Source: Ideonella sp. (GTDB lineage: Bacteria > Pseudomonadota > Gammaproteobacteria > Burkholderiales > Burkholderiaceae_C). Taken from it: 64,000 bases of DNA. A program made the translations under genes and the position numbers. The stretch covers positions 868,001 to 932,000 of the forward strand of contig JABTUC010000001.1 of NCBI GenBank assembly GCA_015075545.1, read 5' to 3'. Each line of letters starts with the position of its first letter. Position 1 is the stretch's first letter. Below are positions 47,809-60,830 of this stretch, piece after piece. The notes beneath the pieces were generated by a model. It made no database searches. It saw only the letters and a list, made by a program, of their open reading frames with translations, and was not told the DNA's origin.

Positions 47809-48753
47809 TCACAGCAGCTTCACCAGCTCCGGCACGGCGGTGAACAGGTCGGCCTCGAGCCCGTAGTCGGCAATCGAGAAGATCGGCGCCTCCGGGTCCT
47901 TGTTGATCGCCACGATCACCTTGCTGTCCTTCATGCCCGCCAGGTGCTGGATCGCGCCGCTGATGCCGCACGCGATGTAGAGCTGCGGCGCGACGATCTT
48001 GCCGGTCTGGCCGACCTGCCAGTCGTTGGGCGCGTAACCGGCGTCGACCGCGGCGCGGCTGGCGCCGAGCGCGGCGCCGAGCTTGTCGGCCAGCGGCGTC
48101 AGCACCTCGTTGAACTTCTCGCTCGAACCCATCGCACGGCCGCCGCTGACGATGATCTTGGCGGCGGTGAGTTCGGGCCGGTCGAGCTTGGCGATCTCGG
48201 CGCCGACGAAACTCGACAGGCCGCTGTCGGCCACCGCCGCCAGCGTCTCGACCGCGGCGCTGCCGCCACTGGCCGGCGCGGCGTCGAAGCCGGTGGTGCG
48301 CACGGTGATCACCTTGATCGGGTCGGCACTTTGCACGGTGGCGATGGCGTTGCCGGCGTAGATCGGGCGCTCGAAGGTGTCGGCGCTGGCGATCTTGCTG
48401 GCGTCGCTGATCTGCGCCACATCGAGCAGCGCCGCCACGCGCGGCGCCACGTTCTTGCCGTGCGCGGTGGCGGGAAACAGCAGATGGCTGTAGTTCCTGG
48501 CCCCTTCTCCAAGGACCGCCAGCACCTGCGCGGCGACGTTCTCGGCCAGTTGCTCGGCGAGGCTCGCGCCGTCGGCGTGCAGCACTTTGGCCACGCCGGC
48601 GATCTTGGCGGCGGCAGCGGCAGCGCCGGCGGCGTTTTGGCCGGCCACCAGCACATGCACGTCGCCGCCGCAGGCGAGCGCGGCGGTCACGGTGTTGAGC
48701 GTGGCACCCTTGAGCGTGCCGTGGTCGTGTTCGGCAATGACGAGGACACTCAT
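47809..48753 (-). CDS. etfA: Electron transfer flavoprotein subunit alpha
   Basis: The FAD-binding subunit of ETF, which carries electrons from acyl-CoA dehydrogenases to ETF-ubiquinone oxidoreductase. The 314-residue protein shows the C-terminal FAD signature [19 protein letters not shown] and [10 protein letters not shown]. It begins immediately after etfB with no gap, and the acyl-CoA dehydrogenase gene follows 46 bases later. Confidence 0.95.
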   Translation of the reverse strand: MSVLVIAEHDHGTLKGATLNTVTAALACGGDVHVLVAGQNAAGAAAAAAKIAGVAKVLHADGASLAEQLAENVAAQVLAVLGEGARNYSHLLFPATAHGKNVAPRVAALLDVAQISDASKIASADTFERPIYAGNAIATVQSADPIKVITVRTTGFDAAPASGGSAAVETLAAVADSGLSSFVGAEIAKLDRPELTAAKIIVSGGRAMGSSEKFNEVLTPLADKLGAALGASRAAVDAGYAPNDWQVGQTGKIVAPQLYIACGISGAIQHLAGMKDSKVIVAINKDPEAPIFSIADYGLEADLFTAVPELVKLL

Positions 48754-49503
48754 TCAGATCACCTTGGCTTCGTTCTTCAGCTTGGCCACCAGCGTGGCGA
48801 CGTCGGGCACCTTGACGCCGGCGCCGCGCTTGGGCGGCTCGCTGACCTTCAGCGTCTTGATGCGCGGGGCCACGTCGACCCCCAGATCGGCCGGCTTCAA
48901 GGTCTCGAGCGGCTTCTTCTTGGCCTTCATGATGTTGGGCAGCGTCACGTAGCGCGGCTCGTTGAGCCGCAGGTCGGTGGTGATCACCGCCGGCAGCTTC
49001 AGCTTGATCGTCTCGAGCCCGCCGTCGACCTCGCGCGTGACCTGGGCGCTGCCGCCTTCGACGACCACCTTGGAGGCGAAGGTGGCTTGCGGCAGCTTGG
49101 CCAGCGCGGCGAGCATCTGGCCGGTCTGGTTGCAGTCGTCGTCGATCGCTTGCTTGCCCAGGATCACGAGGCCGGGCTGCTCCTTGTCGACCAGCGCCTT
49201 CAGCAGTTTGGCCACCGCCAGCGGCTGCAGCTCTTCGCTGGTCTCAACGAGGATCGCGCGGTCGGCGCCGATCGCCATCGCGGTGCGCAGCGTCTCCTGG
49301 CATTGCGCGACGCCGCAGCTCACCGCGATGACTTCGGTGACGACGCCCTTCTCCTTCAGCCGCATCGCCTCTTCGACGGCGATCTCGTCGAACGGGTTCA
49401 TGCTCATCTTGACGTTGGCGATGTCGACGCCGCTGCCGTCGCTCTTGACGCGCACCTTGACGTTGAAATCGACCACCCGCTTGACGGGGACCAGTACCTT
49501 CAT
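48754..49503 (-). CDS. etfB: Electron transfer flavoprotein subunit beta
   Basis: The AMP-binding subunit of ETF, 249 residues: [19 protein letters not shown] at the start, [19 protein letters not shown], and [20 protein letters not shown] toward the C-terminus, all characteristic. An AGGAG ribosome-binding site lies nine bases before the ATG. It is the first gene of the etfB-etfA-acd-nmo-amidohydrolase run and has a candidate promoter and operator upstream. Confidence 0.95.
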   Translation of the reverse strand: MKVLVPVKRVVDFNVKVRVKSDGSGVDIANVKMSMNPFDEIAVEEAMRLKEKGVVTEVIAVSCGVAQCQETLRTAMAIGADRAILVETSEELQPLAVAKLLKALVDKEQPGLVILGKQAIDDDCNQTGQMLAALAKLPQATFASKVVVEGGSAQVTREVDGGLETIKLKLPAVITTDLRLNEPRYVTLPNIMKAKKKPLETLKPADLGVDVAPRIKTLKVSEPPKRGAGVKVPDVATLVAKLKNEAKVI

Positions 49504-49550
49504 GACGCGAGGCTCCTGAAAGCGTGAATGCGTGTGCTGTCGAACGGACG

Positions 49551-49556
49551 ATTCTA
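49551..49556 (-). promoter_or_regulatory. Candidate -10 of etfB operon
   Basis: TAGAAT on the minus strand is 47 bases before the etfB ATG. A TTGCCG at 49577-49582 might act as -35 but the 20-base spacing is long. The palindrome at 49586-49599 flanks this promoter. Confidence 0.4.
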
Positions 49557-49585
49557 GGTTCGACGCTGCGGCACCGCGGCAAAAA

Positions 49586-49599
49586 CGAACGATCGTTCG
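49586..49599. promoter_or_regulatory. 14-bp palindrome, TetR-type operator candidate upstream of etfB
   Basis: CGAACGATCGTTCG is a perfect palindrome in the 145-base gap between the MFS gene and etfB, just upstream of the candidate -35. Size, symmetry and the GAACG/CGTTC half-sites fit binding sites of TetR-family repressors, a class known to control fatty-acid and acyl-CoA catabolism genes in proteobacteria. No regulator gene is in the window. Confidence 0.5.
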
Positions 49600-49648
49600 C
49601 TTCGAATTCTATGCGAGCCGGGCACCCCCGGCCGTCGCGCGCCGAACG

Positions 49649-50947
49649 CTACGCGCTGGCCGCTGCTGCGCTGGCGCCGCGGCGCACGTCGATCGGCCGG
49701 ATCGCCAGCCAGCCGATCACGAAGAACAGGCCGGTCGAGACGATCGCCAGCCGGTGGTTGCCCGCGGTGGCCCAGGTGACGGCGCCGTAGGTGAGCGGGC
49801 CGACGATAGACGCCAGGCTGGTGGCGAACGTCCACAAGCCGAAGTACTCGCCCAGGCGCTCGCGCGGCGCGAACACGCCCACCATCGCTCGGCCTGCCGA
49901 CTGGCTCGACCCCATGCACAGGCCGGCGATCATCGCCGCCACCCAGAACAGCGTGGCCGTGGTCGCGGCATAGGCCAGCACGGTCATCACCACCCAGCCG
50001 ATCAGCGTGGTGCCGAGTGCGAGCTTGTGGCCGATGCGGTCCTGGAAGTAGCCGAAGGCGAACGCGCCGAGTGCCGCCGCGATGTTGACCAGGAAGACCA
50101 GCAGCATCGTCTGCGTCTGCTTGAAACCGAGCACCTGCTCGGCGTACACCGCCGCCAGTGCGATCACCACGGCGATGCCGGCCTGGTAGAAGAAGCCACA
50201 CACCATCAACCACACGAAATCGGAGTAGCGCCGGGCTTGCGCCCAGGTTTCGCGCAGGCGCACCAGCGAGGCGGCGAAGCCCTCGCCGGCGGCAGCGAGC
50301 TGCGGTTGCGCGCGCTCCTTCAGCAGCACGAAGGTGGCCACCGACGCGATGCCGTAGACCACCGCGGTGATCCACATCGTCACCGGTACGAAGTCGCTTG
50401 CCTTGTCGCCGCGCTGCTGCGCCGCCAGCACGTAGGCGAGCGACAGGCCGAGCGTCAGCATGCCGCCGAAGTAGCCGAAGCTCCAGCCCCAGCCCGACAC
50501 CCGGCCGAGCGCAGCGGGCCGGCTCAACTCGGGCAGGAAGGCTGCGGTCAGCGATTCGCCGTAGGCATAGAACAGGTTCGACAGCACGATCAGCACGACG
50601 CCGAGCAGCACGCTGCCGGGGCCGACGAACGCCAGACCGGCGGTGCACACCACGCACAACGCGGTGGTCAGCATCAGCAGCCGCTTCTTGGCCGCCCGCA
50701 CGTCGGCATAGGCGCCGAGCGTGGGCATCGTCACCATGCAGATGGCACGCGACAGGCCGAGCGCCGCGGTCCACAGCAGGGTCGCCCAGTGCGCACCGCC
50801 GGCGACCGCGGCGACGAAGTAGGCGTTGAACACCGCGGTCAGCACGACCGTCGTGTAGCCCGAGTTGGCGAAGTCGTACATCGCCCAACCGAACACCTCG
50901 CGCTTGCGCACGCCGTCGTTCAACGCTGCTTGCGGGAACCAGGCCAT
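49649..50947 (-). CDS. MFS permease, UMF1/Atg22-like family
   Basis: A 432-residue membrane protein with about twelve hydrophobic helices. The N-terminal VFGWAMYDFANSGYTTVVLTAVFNAYFV is the hallmark of the UMF1 (Atg22-like) branch of the major facilitator superfamily, and GMGSSQSAGRAMVGVFAPRER-like residues near the end (CMGSSQSAGRAM) also fit. The substrate is unknown; vacuolar relatives in fungi export amino acids. The ATG at 50947 is preceded by GAGGTGAGC. The gene lies between tRNA-Leu(UAA) and etfB on the same strand. Confidence 0.88.
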   Translation of the reverse strand: MAWFPQAALNDGVRKREVFGWAMYDFANSGYTTVVLTAVFNAYFVAAVAGGAHWATLLWTAALGLSRAICMVTMPTLGAYADVRAAKKRLLMLTTALCVVCTAGLAFVGPGSVLLGVVLIVLSNLFYAYGESLTAAFLPELSRPAALGRVSGWGWSFGYFGGMLTLGLSLAYVLAAQQRGDKASDFVPVTMWITAVVYGIASVATFVLLKERAQPQLAAAGEGFAASLVRLRETWAQARRYSDFVWLMVCGFFYQAGIAVVIALAAVYAEQVLGFKQTQTMLLVFLVNIAAALGAFAFGYFQDRIGHKLALGTTLIGWVVMTVLAYAATTATLFWVAAMIAGLCMGSSQSAGRAMVGVFAPRERLGEYFGLWTFATSLASIVGPLTYGAVTWATAGNHRLAIVSTGLFFVIGWLAIRPIDVRRGASAAAASA

Positions 50948-51010
50948 GCTCACCTCGACGCTGCGTCGGCGCACCGGAGGGCGCCGGGGATTGCGCCACC
51001 CATCGAGGCG

Positions 51011-51101
51011 TGGTGCCCGGAGCGGGGATCGAACCCACATGCCCTCTTTCGAGGGCGGCGGATTTTAAGTCCGCTGCGTCTGCCAGTTTCGCCATCCGGG
51101 C
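51011..51101 (-). tRNA. tRNA-Leu (anticodon UAA)
   Basis: Read on the minus strand the acceptor arms GCCCGGA and TCCGGGC pair perfectly, followed by A and an encoded CCA. The anticodon stem GCGGA/TCCGC encloses CTTAAAA, giving anticodon TAA. The long variable arm CGCCCTCGAAAGAGGGCA is class II. It decodes UUA and UUG, rare codons in this GC-rich genome. Confidence 0.97.
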
Positions 51102-51167
51102 CCGCGCGATCGCCGGCGATTATCGCGGCCGCGTCGTGCCGCGACAGCACAGACGCGATGTCCGGCG

Positions 51168-51965
51168 TCAGATCGGCGCCTGATCCGGCGGGTACGAGGT
51201 GATCGACGCCTTGCGCATGAAGGCGCCCGCCGGGTTGTTGGCGATCGCGCCCTGGCCGGTAATGCCGAGGAACTTGCCGGTCGATCGACCGCTGGCGAAG
51301 TTGAAGAAGAACACCGACGCCACCGGTATCCGAAACTCGCGGAAGGTGAACAGGTACTGCTCGTCGTCGAACTTGTAGTAGCTCGCGAGATCGACGTCGC
51401 CGTGGCCGCGCTGCACGCCCACCAGGCACTGCCAGGCGTAGCGCCGGGAGTTCAGATAGGTGTGCTCGTAGGTGTGGTGCGGGCTGTAGGTCTGCCAGGT
51501 GCGCAGACCGATCAGGTCGCGCGTCTCGTGCGGCGCGACCCCGCTCGCCTTCGACGGATCGTCGCCCAGCGTGCCGACCCAGAAGTCCTGCGGCACGCGC
51601 GGCTCGCCGGCGGCTTCGTCGGCACCGATCACGCGGCAGCGGACCGCCAGCACGCGCAGGCTGCGCGTGTTGACGATCACGGTCAGCGCCTCGGTCGGCC
51701 GGCTCGCCTGCAACAGATCGATGAAGTAGGTATCACCGGCCACCTCGATCGCTTCGTACCAGTCGGTGCCGCCGCCGTCGCGCCCGCCTTCTTCGCGCCA
51801 TTGCAGCTCGTGCGCCGAACGCGGCTGCAGCACCAGCACGAACTCGGGCAGTCGCAGCCGCAGGGTGCGGCCGACTAGCGCATCGGTGGCGGGCAGCCGG
51901 TTGGTCGCGATGCCGGCGGCGAAGTCGTCGTAGTTCTTCCAGTCGGCGGGGCGGGTCTGGGTCAT
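51168..51965 (-). CDS. MoaF-like protein
   Basis: A 265-residue soluble protein that fits the MoaF family (two related lipocalin-like halves): the N-terminal half begins DWKNYDDFAAGIATNRLPATDALVG, and the C-terminal half contains YEHTYLNSRRYAWQCLVGVQRGHGDVD and KFDDEQYLFTFREFRIPVASVFF. Despite the molybdenum-cofactor name, no enzymatic role is established for such proteins. The ATG at 51965 lies 23 bases after the SDR gene, so it belongs to a GMC-SDR-MoaF operon. It may bind a hydrophobic substrate or product of the two oxidoreductases; this is inferred. Confidence 0.75.
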   Translation of the reverse strand: MTQTRPADWKNYDDFAAGIATNRLPATDALVGRTLRLRLPEFVLVLQPRSAHELQWREEGGRDGGGTDWYEAIEVAGDTYFIDLLQASRPTEALTVIVNTRSLRVLAVRCRVIGADEAAGEPRVPQDFWVGTLGDDPSKASGVAPHETRDLIGLRTWQTYSPHHTYEHTYLNSRRYAWQCLVGVQRGHGDVDLASYYKFDDEQYLFTFREFRIPVASVFFFNFASGRSTGKFLGITGQGAIANNPAGAFMRKASITSYPPDQAPI

Positions 51966-51988
51966 TCGCGGCGTCTCCTGACGGGTGC

Positions 51989-52780
51989 TCAATGGGTGAA
52001 CGCGAGCGTCGGCAGATCGACCGCCGATGCGCCGCCGTCGACCAGCAGCGAGACGCCGCTGATCATCGATGCCTGCGAGGAGGCGAGGAACAACGCGGCC
52101 TGCGCGACTTCGTCGGCACTGGCGGCGCGGCGCAGCGGCACGTCGCGGGTGACCAGCGCGTAGGCGGCGTCGAGATCGGGCAGCTTGTGCTTGGCCATCA
52201 GCGCGGCCATCTGCCGGTCGGCCAGGTCGGTTCGCACCCAGCCCGGGCTGACCGCGTTGACGCGAACGCCCTGCGGGCCGTAGTCGCGCGCCAGCGAGCG
52301 CGTGAGGCCGATCAGCGCATGCTTCGTCGTGACGTAGCCGACGACATGGGGGCCGGCGAAGTGGCCCGCGAGCGACGACACGATGACGATGCTGCCCTTG
52401 CGTGCAATGAGCTCGGGCATCGACTCGCGGGCGCAGACGAAGGCGGTGTCGAGGTTGACGCGCATGGCGCGGGCCCACGATTCGTCGTCGGTGTCGACGA
52501 CGCTGCCGGGCGCACTGCCCCCGGCATTGGCCAACAGCACGTCGACGCCGCCGAACGCCGAACGCGCAGCGGCCAGCGCCTGGCGCACATCGGCAGCGTC
52601 GGCCGCGTCGCCGGGCACCGCGAGACCGCCCAGCGGCGCGGCCACCGCCTCGAGCGGGCCTGCGCGGCGGCCCATCAGCACCACCTTGCCGCCGGCAGCA
52701 CAGAACTGGCGGGCAGCGGCCGCACCGATGCCGGTGCCTCCGCCGGTGATCAACGCCACCTGACCCTCGAACACGCCCAT
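51989..52780 (-). CDS. Short-chain dehydrogenase/reductase (SDR)
   Basis: A 263-residue classical SDR. The NAD(P)-binding TGGGTGIG is at 12-19, NAG at 85-87, catalytic Ser136 (IVSS), Tyr149 and Lys153 (YVTTK), and the substrate-side PGWVRTDLADRQM. The C-terminus has FLASSQASMISGVSLLVDGG. The substrate is unknown. It follows the GMC oxidoreductase gene by 26 bases and precedes the MoaF-like gene by 23, so it may act on the aldehyde or ketone made by the GMC enzyme. Confidence 0.9.
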   Translation of the reverse strand: MGVFEGQVALITGGGTGIGAAAARQFCAAGGKVVLMGRRAGPLEAVAAPLGGLAVPGDAADAADVRQALAAARSAFGGVDVLLANAGGSAPGSVVDTDDESWARAMRVNLDTAFVCARESMPELIARKGSIVIVSSLAGHFAGPHVVGYVTTKHALIGLTRSLARDYGPQGVRVNAVSPGWVRTDLADRQMAALMAKHKLPDLDAAYALVTRDVPLRRAASADEVAQAALFLASSQASMISGVSLLVDGGASAVDLPTLAFTH

Positions 52781-52806
52781 GCCTGCCTTTCGCAACGGAT
52801 GCCCGC

Positions 52807-54399
52807 TCAGCGCGAGCCGGAGAGAACGAAATCGCCGCAGCGCTCGGCGATCATGATCACCGGCGCGTTGGTGTTGCCGCTCATGATCGTCGGGATCACC
52901 GACGCATCGCACACGCGCAGGCGCGCCACGCCGCGCACCCGCAACTGCGGATCGACCACCGCCTGCGGGTCGACCCCCATCTTGCAGGTGCCCACCGGGT
53001 GGTACACGGTCTTGGCGCGCTGGCGCACGTAGTCCTCCAGCGCGTCGTCGGTCACCGCCGCGTCGTGGCTCGGCTCGAGCTCCTCGCTGACCAGCTTGCT
53101 CATCGACGGCGCGCGCAGGATGCGCCGCGCCAGCTTGACGCCGCGAACGAGCGTGTCGACATCGGCCTGCTCGCGCAGGGCCCCGGCGTCGAACAGGATC
53201 GGCGCCATCGGGTCGGTGCTGCGCAGGCGCACGCTGCCGCGCGACTTCGGATGCAGGAAGCACGGGTTCAGCGAAATGCCGTGGCCACCGATCGGCTCGC
53301 GATCGACGTCGCCCACCAGCGTCGGCAGCACGTGGAACTGCACGTCGGGTCGGCCGCCGCCCAGCGTGTCGACGAAGCCGCCGCACTCGACCACGTTGGA
53401 GGTCAACAGGCCGCTGCGGAACAGCTTCCACTGGATGCCGTGCTTCAACGCCTTGAAGCCCTTGTCGTTGCCGGCGAGGCTGATCGGGTGGCGCGCGCGC
53501 CCGTAGACGCCGACCTCGAGGTGGTCGTGGTAGTTGCCGCCGACGCCGGCCAGATCGCACGCCACCGGAATGCCCAGCGACTGCAGGTGGTCTGCCGGGC
53601 CGATGCCCGAAAGCATCAGGATCTTCGGCGTCGACAGCGCCCCGGCGGCCAGGATGACTTCGCGCGTGGCCGACGCCGTCGCCGTGCCAGCCTTGGTGCG
53701 GTACTCGACTCCGGTGACTTCGGTGCCGCTCATCGACAGCTTCAGCACATGTGCGCCGGTCAGCACGGTCAGGCGCGGGTTGTCTTGCACCGCGGCCAGA
53801 TAAGTCGCCGCCGTGCTGCCGCGCTGACCGTCGAAGGTGGTGCTCTGGTAGAAGCCCACGCCGGCCTGATGCGCGCCGTTGAAATCGTCGTTGTAGGCGA
53901 AGCCCACCTCCTGCGCACCCTTGACGAATGCCAGGCAAAGCGGGTGACGGTAGCGCGAGTCGCTGACCCTCAGCGGACCCTCGGTGCCGTGCAGCGGCTC
54001 CGACAGGCGCTGGTTGTTCTCGGCTCGCTTGAACACCTCGAGCACTTCGTTCCAGCCCCAGCCGGCGCAGCCCTGGCGCACCCAGCCGTCGTAGTCGTCG
54101 CGCGCGCCGCGCATGTAGACCATTGCGTTGAGCGAGCTGCCGCCACCGAGCATGCGGCCCTGCGGCACGGCCATCTTGCGCCCGGCCGCTGCGGCCTGCG
54201 GCTCGGTCTGATAGATCCAGCTGCGTTCGGTGCCGATCACCCGCACGAAGGTGGCGGGCATCTGGACGAACATCGACTGGTCGTCGGGGCCCGACTCGAG
54301 CATCAGCACCGAATGCCCGGCCCGCACCAGCCGGTGCGTGATCACGCAGCCGGCCGAGCCGCCGCCAACCACCACATAGTCGTAGCCCTGCTGCACCAT
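52807..54399 (-). CDS. GMC-family FAD oxidoreductase (choline/alcohol dehydrogenase-like)
   Basis: A 530-residue flavoprotein of the glucose-methanol-choline family. Features in order: FAD motif VVVGGGSAGCV (10-19), GRMLGGGSSLNAMVYMRG (second GMC signature region), GALSTPKILMLSGIGP, and the C-terminal active site with His in VYHPVGTCKMG and Asn in GNTNAPVIMIAER. The start is the ATG at 54399. Family members oxidise alcohols to aldehydes with a quinone or oxygen as acceptor. No betaine aldehyde dehydrogenase is nearby, so choline is not an obvious substrate. Confidence 0.92.
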   Translation of the reverse strand: MVQQGYDYVVVGGGSAGCVITHRLVRAGHSVLMLESGPDDQSMFVQMPATFVRVIGTERSWIYQTEPQAAAAGRKMAVPQGRMLGGGSSLNAMVYMRGARDDYDGWVRQGCAGWGWNEVLEVFKRAENNQRLSEPLHGTEGPLRVSDSRYRHPLCLAFVKGAQEVGFAYNDDFNGAHQAGVGFYQSTTFDGQRGSTAATYLAAVQDNPRLTVLTGAHVLKLSMSGTEVTGVEYRTKAGTATASATREVILAAGALSTPKILMLSGIGPADHLQSLGIPVACDLAGVGGNYHDHLEVGVYGRARHPISLAGNDKGFKALKHGIQWKLFRSGLLTSNVVECGGFVDTLGGGRPDVQFHVLPTLVGDVDREPIGGHGISLNPCFLHPKSRGSVRLRSTDPMAPILFDAGALREQADVDTLVRGVKLARRILRAPSMSKLVSEELEPSHDAAVTDDALEDYVRQRAKTVYHPVGTCKMGVDPQAVVDPQLRVRGVARLRVCDASVIPTIMSGNTNAPVIMIAERCGDFVLSGSR

Positions 54400-54648
54400 G
54401 CTCTCGTCCCGAAGCCGGCGGAATCGGAGCATTCTTCGCCAAAAGAGCAGGCCCGGCTTGACCGAGAGCGCACCCTCATTGCAACGCCGCTGGCCGGCAT
54501 GCGTGAAGGCCTGTGCGGCGCCGGCGCGGGCCGTGCAGCGCTAGCTCGGGGCGCGCCAGGCGGCGCTATGGCACCGCTCGCCGCTGGAGCGGTTCGCGCG
54601 CGCGGAATGCGGGTGGCTGACCACGGGGCGGCCGTGGCAGATCGGGTG

Positions 54649-54722
54649 TGGAGGCGCGAGCCGGAGTCGAACCGGCCTCAACGGATTTGCAGTCCGGTGC
54701 ATAACCGCTTTGCTATCGCGCC
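54649..54722 (-). tRNA. tRNA-Cys (anticodon GCA)
   Basis: Minus-strand arms GGCGCGA and TCGCGCC pair, followed by T and an encoded CCA. The anticodon loop CTGCAAA gives GCA; D-arm and T-arm (GGTTCGACTCC) are normal; 74 bases with CCA. It lies 91 bases after tRNA-Gly on the same strand. The 249-base region between it and the GMC gene shows no gene; it holds a small hairpin CCACGG/CCGTGG (54621-54637) 12 bases downstream of the tRNA. Confidence 0.96.
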
Positions 54723-54776
54723 GTGAGGGCGTCGATTCTCCCATAAGCCGTCGCGCGCTCGGGCGCTCCGAAACGG

Positions 54777-54804
54777 CGAAGGGGAAGCGCTGGCTTCCCC
54801 TTCG
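54777..54804 (-). terminator. Strong hairpin after tRNA-Gly
   Basis: A 12-bp perfect stem CGAAGGGGAAGC/GCTTCCCCTTCG with a four-base loop lies 9 bases after the CCA of tRNA-Gly and before tRNA-Cys. The U-tract is poor (GCCGTTTCGG), so termination may be partial and tRNA-Cys may be reached by read-through. Confidence 0.55.
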
Positions 54805-54813
54805 TGCGTCGTC

Positions 54814-54889
54814 TGGAGCGGGAAAGGAGTCTCGAACTCCCGACCTCAACCTTGGCAAGGTTGCGCTCTACCAACTGAGCTATTCCCGC
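54814..54889 (-). tRNA. tRNA-Gly (anticodon GCC)
   Basis: Minus-strand arms GCGGGAA and TTCCCGC pair, followed by T and an encoded CCA. The anticodon loop TTGCCAA gives GCC; the T-arm GGGAGTTCGAGACTCCT is regular; 76 bases. It begins 81 bases after the lon stop codon on the same strand. Confidence 0.97.
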
Positions 54890-54970
54890 GAGGGGCCGGA
54901 CGCGAGCCCGGCGCAGGCGCGAATTATAGCCACGGCATCCGTGAAGCAAGCCCCTTCACTTGCCGGATCG

Positions 54971-57397
<2,427 letters not shown>

Positions 57398-57501
57398 CTA
57401 GGACCTCACTTTCTCAGGCCGACATGAGGCCTGAGGCAACGAATGCAAGGATCGGCGCGCTGCAGGTCTTGGACGGCAGGCCGCGCCCGGGGTTTCATGG
57501 G

Positions 57502-58767
<1,266 letters not shown>

Positions 58768-58885
58768 GGGTGTCTAGCTTGCGATTCGCCGCGATGCCGG
58801 GTTGAATGGATGATATGCCAAGCCCGAGCCGCCCCCGAACGCACCCCGACGCAGCGGCCGACGCCGGCTGCCGTGAGGCTGTGGA

Positions 58886-59494
58886 TTACGCACGCTTGTC
58901 GAGCACCTGGTCGATCAGGCCGTACTCCTTGGCCTCGGTGGGCGACATCCAGTAGTCGCGCTCCATGTCGGCGGCGATCTTCTCCACCGACTGGCCGGTG
59001 CGCTCGGCGTAAATGCGGTTGAGTTGCTCGCGTGTCTTGAGGATCTCGCGCGCCTGGATCTCGATGTCGGCTGCCTGCCCCTGCGCGCCACCCGAGGGCT
59101 GGTGGATCATCACCCGCGAATTGGGCAGCGCCGCGCGCTTGCCGGATGCACCGGCCATCAGCAGGAACGACCCCATGCTGGCGGCCATGCCGAGGCACAG
59201 CGTCGACACGTCGGGCTTGATGAACTGCATCGTGTCGTAGATCGACAACCCGGCGCTGACGCTGCCGCCCGGCGAGTTGATGTACAGCGAGATGTCCTTG
59301 TCGGGGTTCTCGCTCTCCAGGAACAGCAGCTGCGCCACCACCAGGTTGGCGGTGGCGTCGTTGATGCCGCCGACCAGGAAGACGATGCGCTCGCGCAGCA
59401 GCCGGCTGTAGATATCGTAGGCGCGCTCGCCGCGGCCCGATTGCTCGATGACGATGGGCACCATGCCCAGGCCGGTGGTCTCGTGCACGCTCAT
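58886..59494 (-). CDS. clpP: ATP-dependent Clp protease proteolytic subunit ClpP
   Basis: A serine peptidase that forms a double heptamer. The 202-residue protein has nucleophile Ser106 in [11 protein letters not shown], His131 in [10 protein letters not shown] and the acidic third residue in the [18 protein letters not shown] region. A short N-terminal propeptide is likely. The ATG overlaps the tig stop codon as ATGA, indicating coupled translation. Confidence 0.98.
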   Translation of the reverse strand: MSVHETTGLGMVPIVIEQSGRGERAYDIYSRLLRERIVFLVGGINDATANLVVAQLLFLESENPDKDISLYINSPGGSVSAGLSIYDTMQFIKPDVSTLCLGMAASMGSFLLMAGASGKRAALPNSRVMIHQPSGGAQGQAADIEIQAREILKTREQLNRIYAERTGQSVEKIAADMERDYWMSPTEAKEYGLIDQVLDKRA

Positions 59495-60804
59495 GCCTGC
59501 GCCTCCATCAGCTCGGCGAACGCCAGCGCCTTGTCGACCACCTTCGCGTGATTCATCACGTACTGCATCACATTGGACTCCACCACCACCGCCTCGACTT
59601 CGGCCATTCGCTTGCGGTCGGACAGATACCAGCGCATCACCTCGGCCGGCTTCTCGTAGCTTTGCGACAGCTCCTCGATGTGCGCCTGCAACTGCTCGGG
59701 CTTGGCCTGCAGGCTCTGCTGGCGAACCAGTTCGGTCACCACGAGGCCCAACCGCACGCGCCGCTGCGCCTGTGCCTCGAAGAGATCGGCAGGAATCGGC
59801 GCCTGCTCGGCATCCTTGACGCCACGCTGCTTGAGATCCTCGCGCGCGGCGGCGGTCATGCGGTCGACCTCGGCGGCGACCAGCGACTTCGGCACCTCCA
59901 ACTCCGCGCGCTCGACCAGCGCATCGAGCGCGGCGGCCTTGTTGCGGCCGAGGATGCGGAACTTCACCTCGCGCTCGAGGTTCCTGCGCACGTCGGCGCG
60001 CAACGCCTCGGTGTCTCCCGAGGCGATGCCCAGCGCCTTGACGAACGCCTCGTTCACCTCGGGCAAATGCTGCGCCTCGATCTTCTTCATCGTGACCAGG
60101 AAGTCGGCCTCCTTGCCGGCGACGTCCTTGCTGCCGTAGTCGGCGGGAAACTGCAATGGAAAGGTCTTCGACTGCCCCACCTGCATGCCGCGCACCGCCT
60201 TGTCGAACTGCTCGAGCATCTGGCCTTCGCCGATGATGAAGGCGAAGCCTTCGGCCTTGCCGCCGGCGAACGCCTCGCCGTCGATCTTGCCTTCGAAATC
60301 GATCGTCACGCGGTCGCTCTCGGCTGCACCTTCGGCGGCGGGGCGCTGCGCGAAGCTGCGCCGCTGCTTGCGCAGGATGCCGATCGTGCGGTCGATCGCC
60401 GCGTCGTCGACCTCGCAGCGCACGCGCTCGACCTCGGCCGCCGCCAGGTCGCCGAGCTTGACCTCGGGATAGACCTCGAAGGTGGCGTCGAACGACACGC
60501 TGCCCTCCGGCGCATCGCTCTTGGGCGTGATGCGCGGCATGCCGGCCACGCGCACCTTGGCCTCGTTGGCCGCCTGCTCGAACGCGGCGCCGATCTTGTC
60601 GTTCATCACCTCGTACTGCACGGAAGCGCCGTAGCGCTGCGCCACCACCGACAGCGGCACCTTGCCGGGGCGGAAGCCGTCGGCCCGCACCGTGCGCGAC
60701 AGCTTCTTCAGGCGCGCCTCGATCTCGGCGCTGATCTCCTGTGCCGGCACGGTCAGCGTGATGCGGCGTTCGAGTTTTTCGAGGGTTTCGATCTGCACTG
60801 CCAT
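59491..60804 (-). CDS. tig: Trigger factor (ribosome-bound chaperone)
   Basis: The 437-residue protein has the N-terminal ribosome-docking domain with [17 protein letters not shown] (conserved GFRxGKxP signature at about 43-60), a central FKBP-type prolyl isomerase domain ([17 protein letters not shown]) and a helical C-terminal chaperone domain. It binds nascent chains at the exit tunnel. It starts 26 bases after tRNA-Leu(UAG) and is the first protein gene of tig-clpP-clpX-lon. Confidence 0.96.
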   Translation of the reverse strand: MAVQIETLEKLERRITLTVPAQEISAEIEARLKKLSRTVRADGFRPGKVPLSVVAQRYGASVQYEVMNDKIGAAFEQAANEAKVRVAGMPRITPKSDAPEGSVSFDATFEVYPEVKLGDLAAAEVERVRCEVDDAAIDRTIGILRKQRRSFAQRPAAEGAAESDRVTIDFEGKIDGEAFAGGKAEGFAFIIGEGQMLEQFDKAVRGMQVGQSKTFPLQFPADYGSKDVAGKEADFLVTMKKIEAQHLPEVNEAFVKALGIASGDTEALRADVRRNLEREVKFRILGRNKAAALDALVERAELEVPKSLVAAEVDRMTAAAREDLKQRGVKDAEQAPIPADLFEAQAQRRVRLGLVVTELVRQQSLQAKPEQLQAHIEELSQSYEKPAEVMRWYLSDRKRMAEVEAVVVESNVMQYVMNHAKVVDKALAFAELMEAQA

Positions 60805-60830
60805 GTTGGCCTTCGGTTGCTCGAGGATTG

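Noticed and set aside
51011-51167. tRNA-Leu(UAA) as an integration (att) site
   Set aside because: No integrase, no repeat of the tRNA 3' end and no foreign-looking genes nearby.
52807-54399. Choline dehydrogenase betA
   Set aside because: The GMC family is certain, but there is no betB or betI nearby and no feature that fixes choline as substrate.
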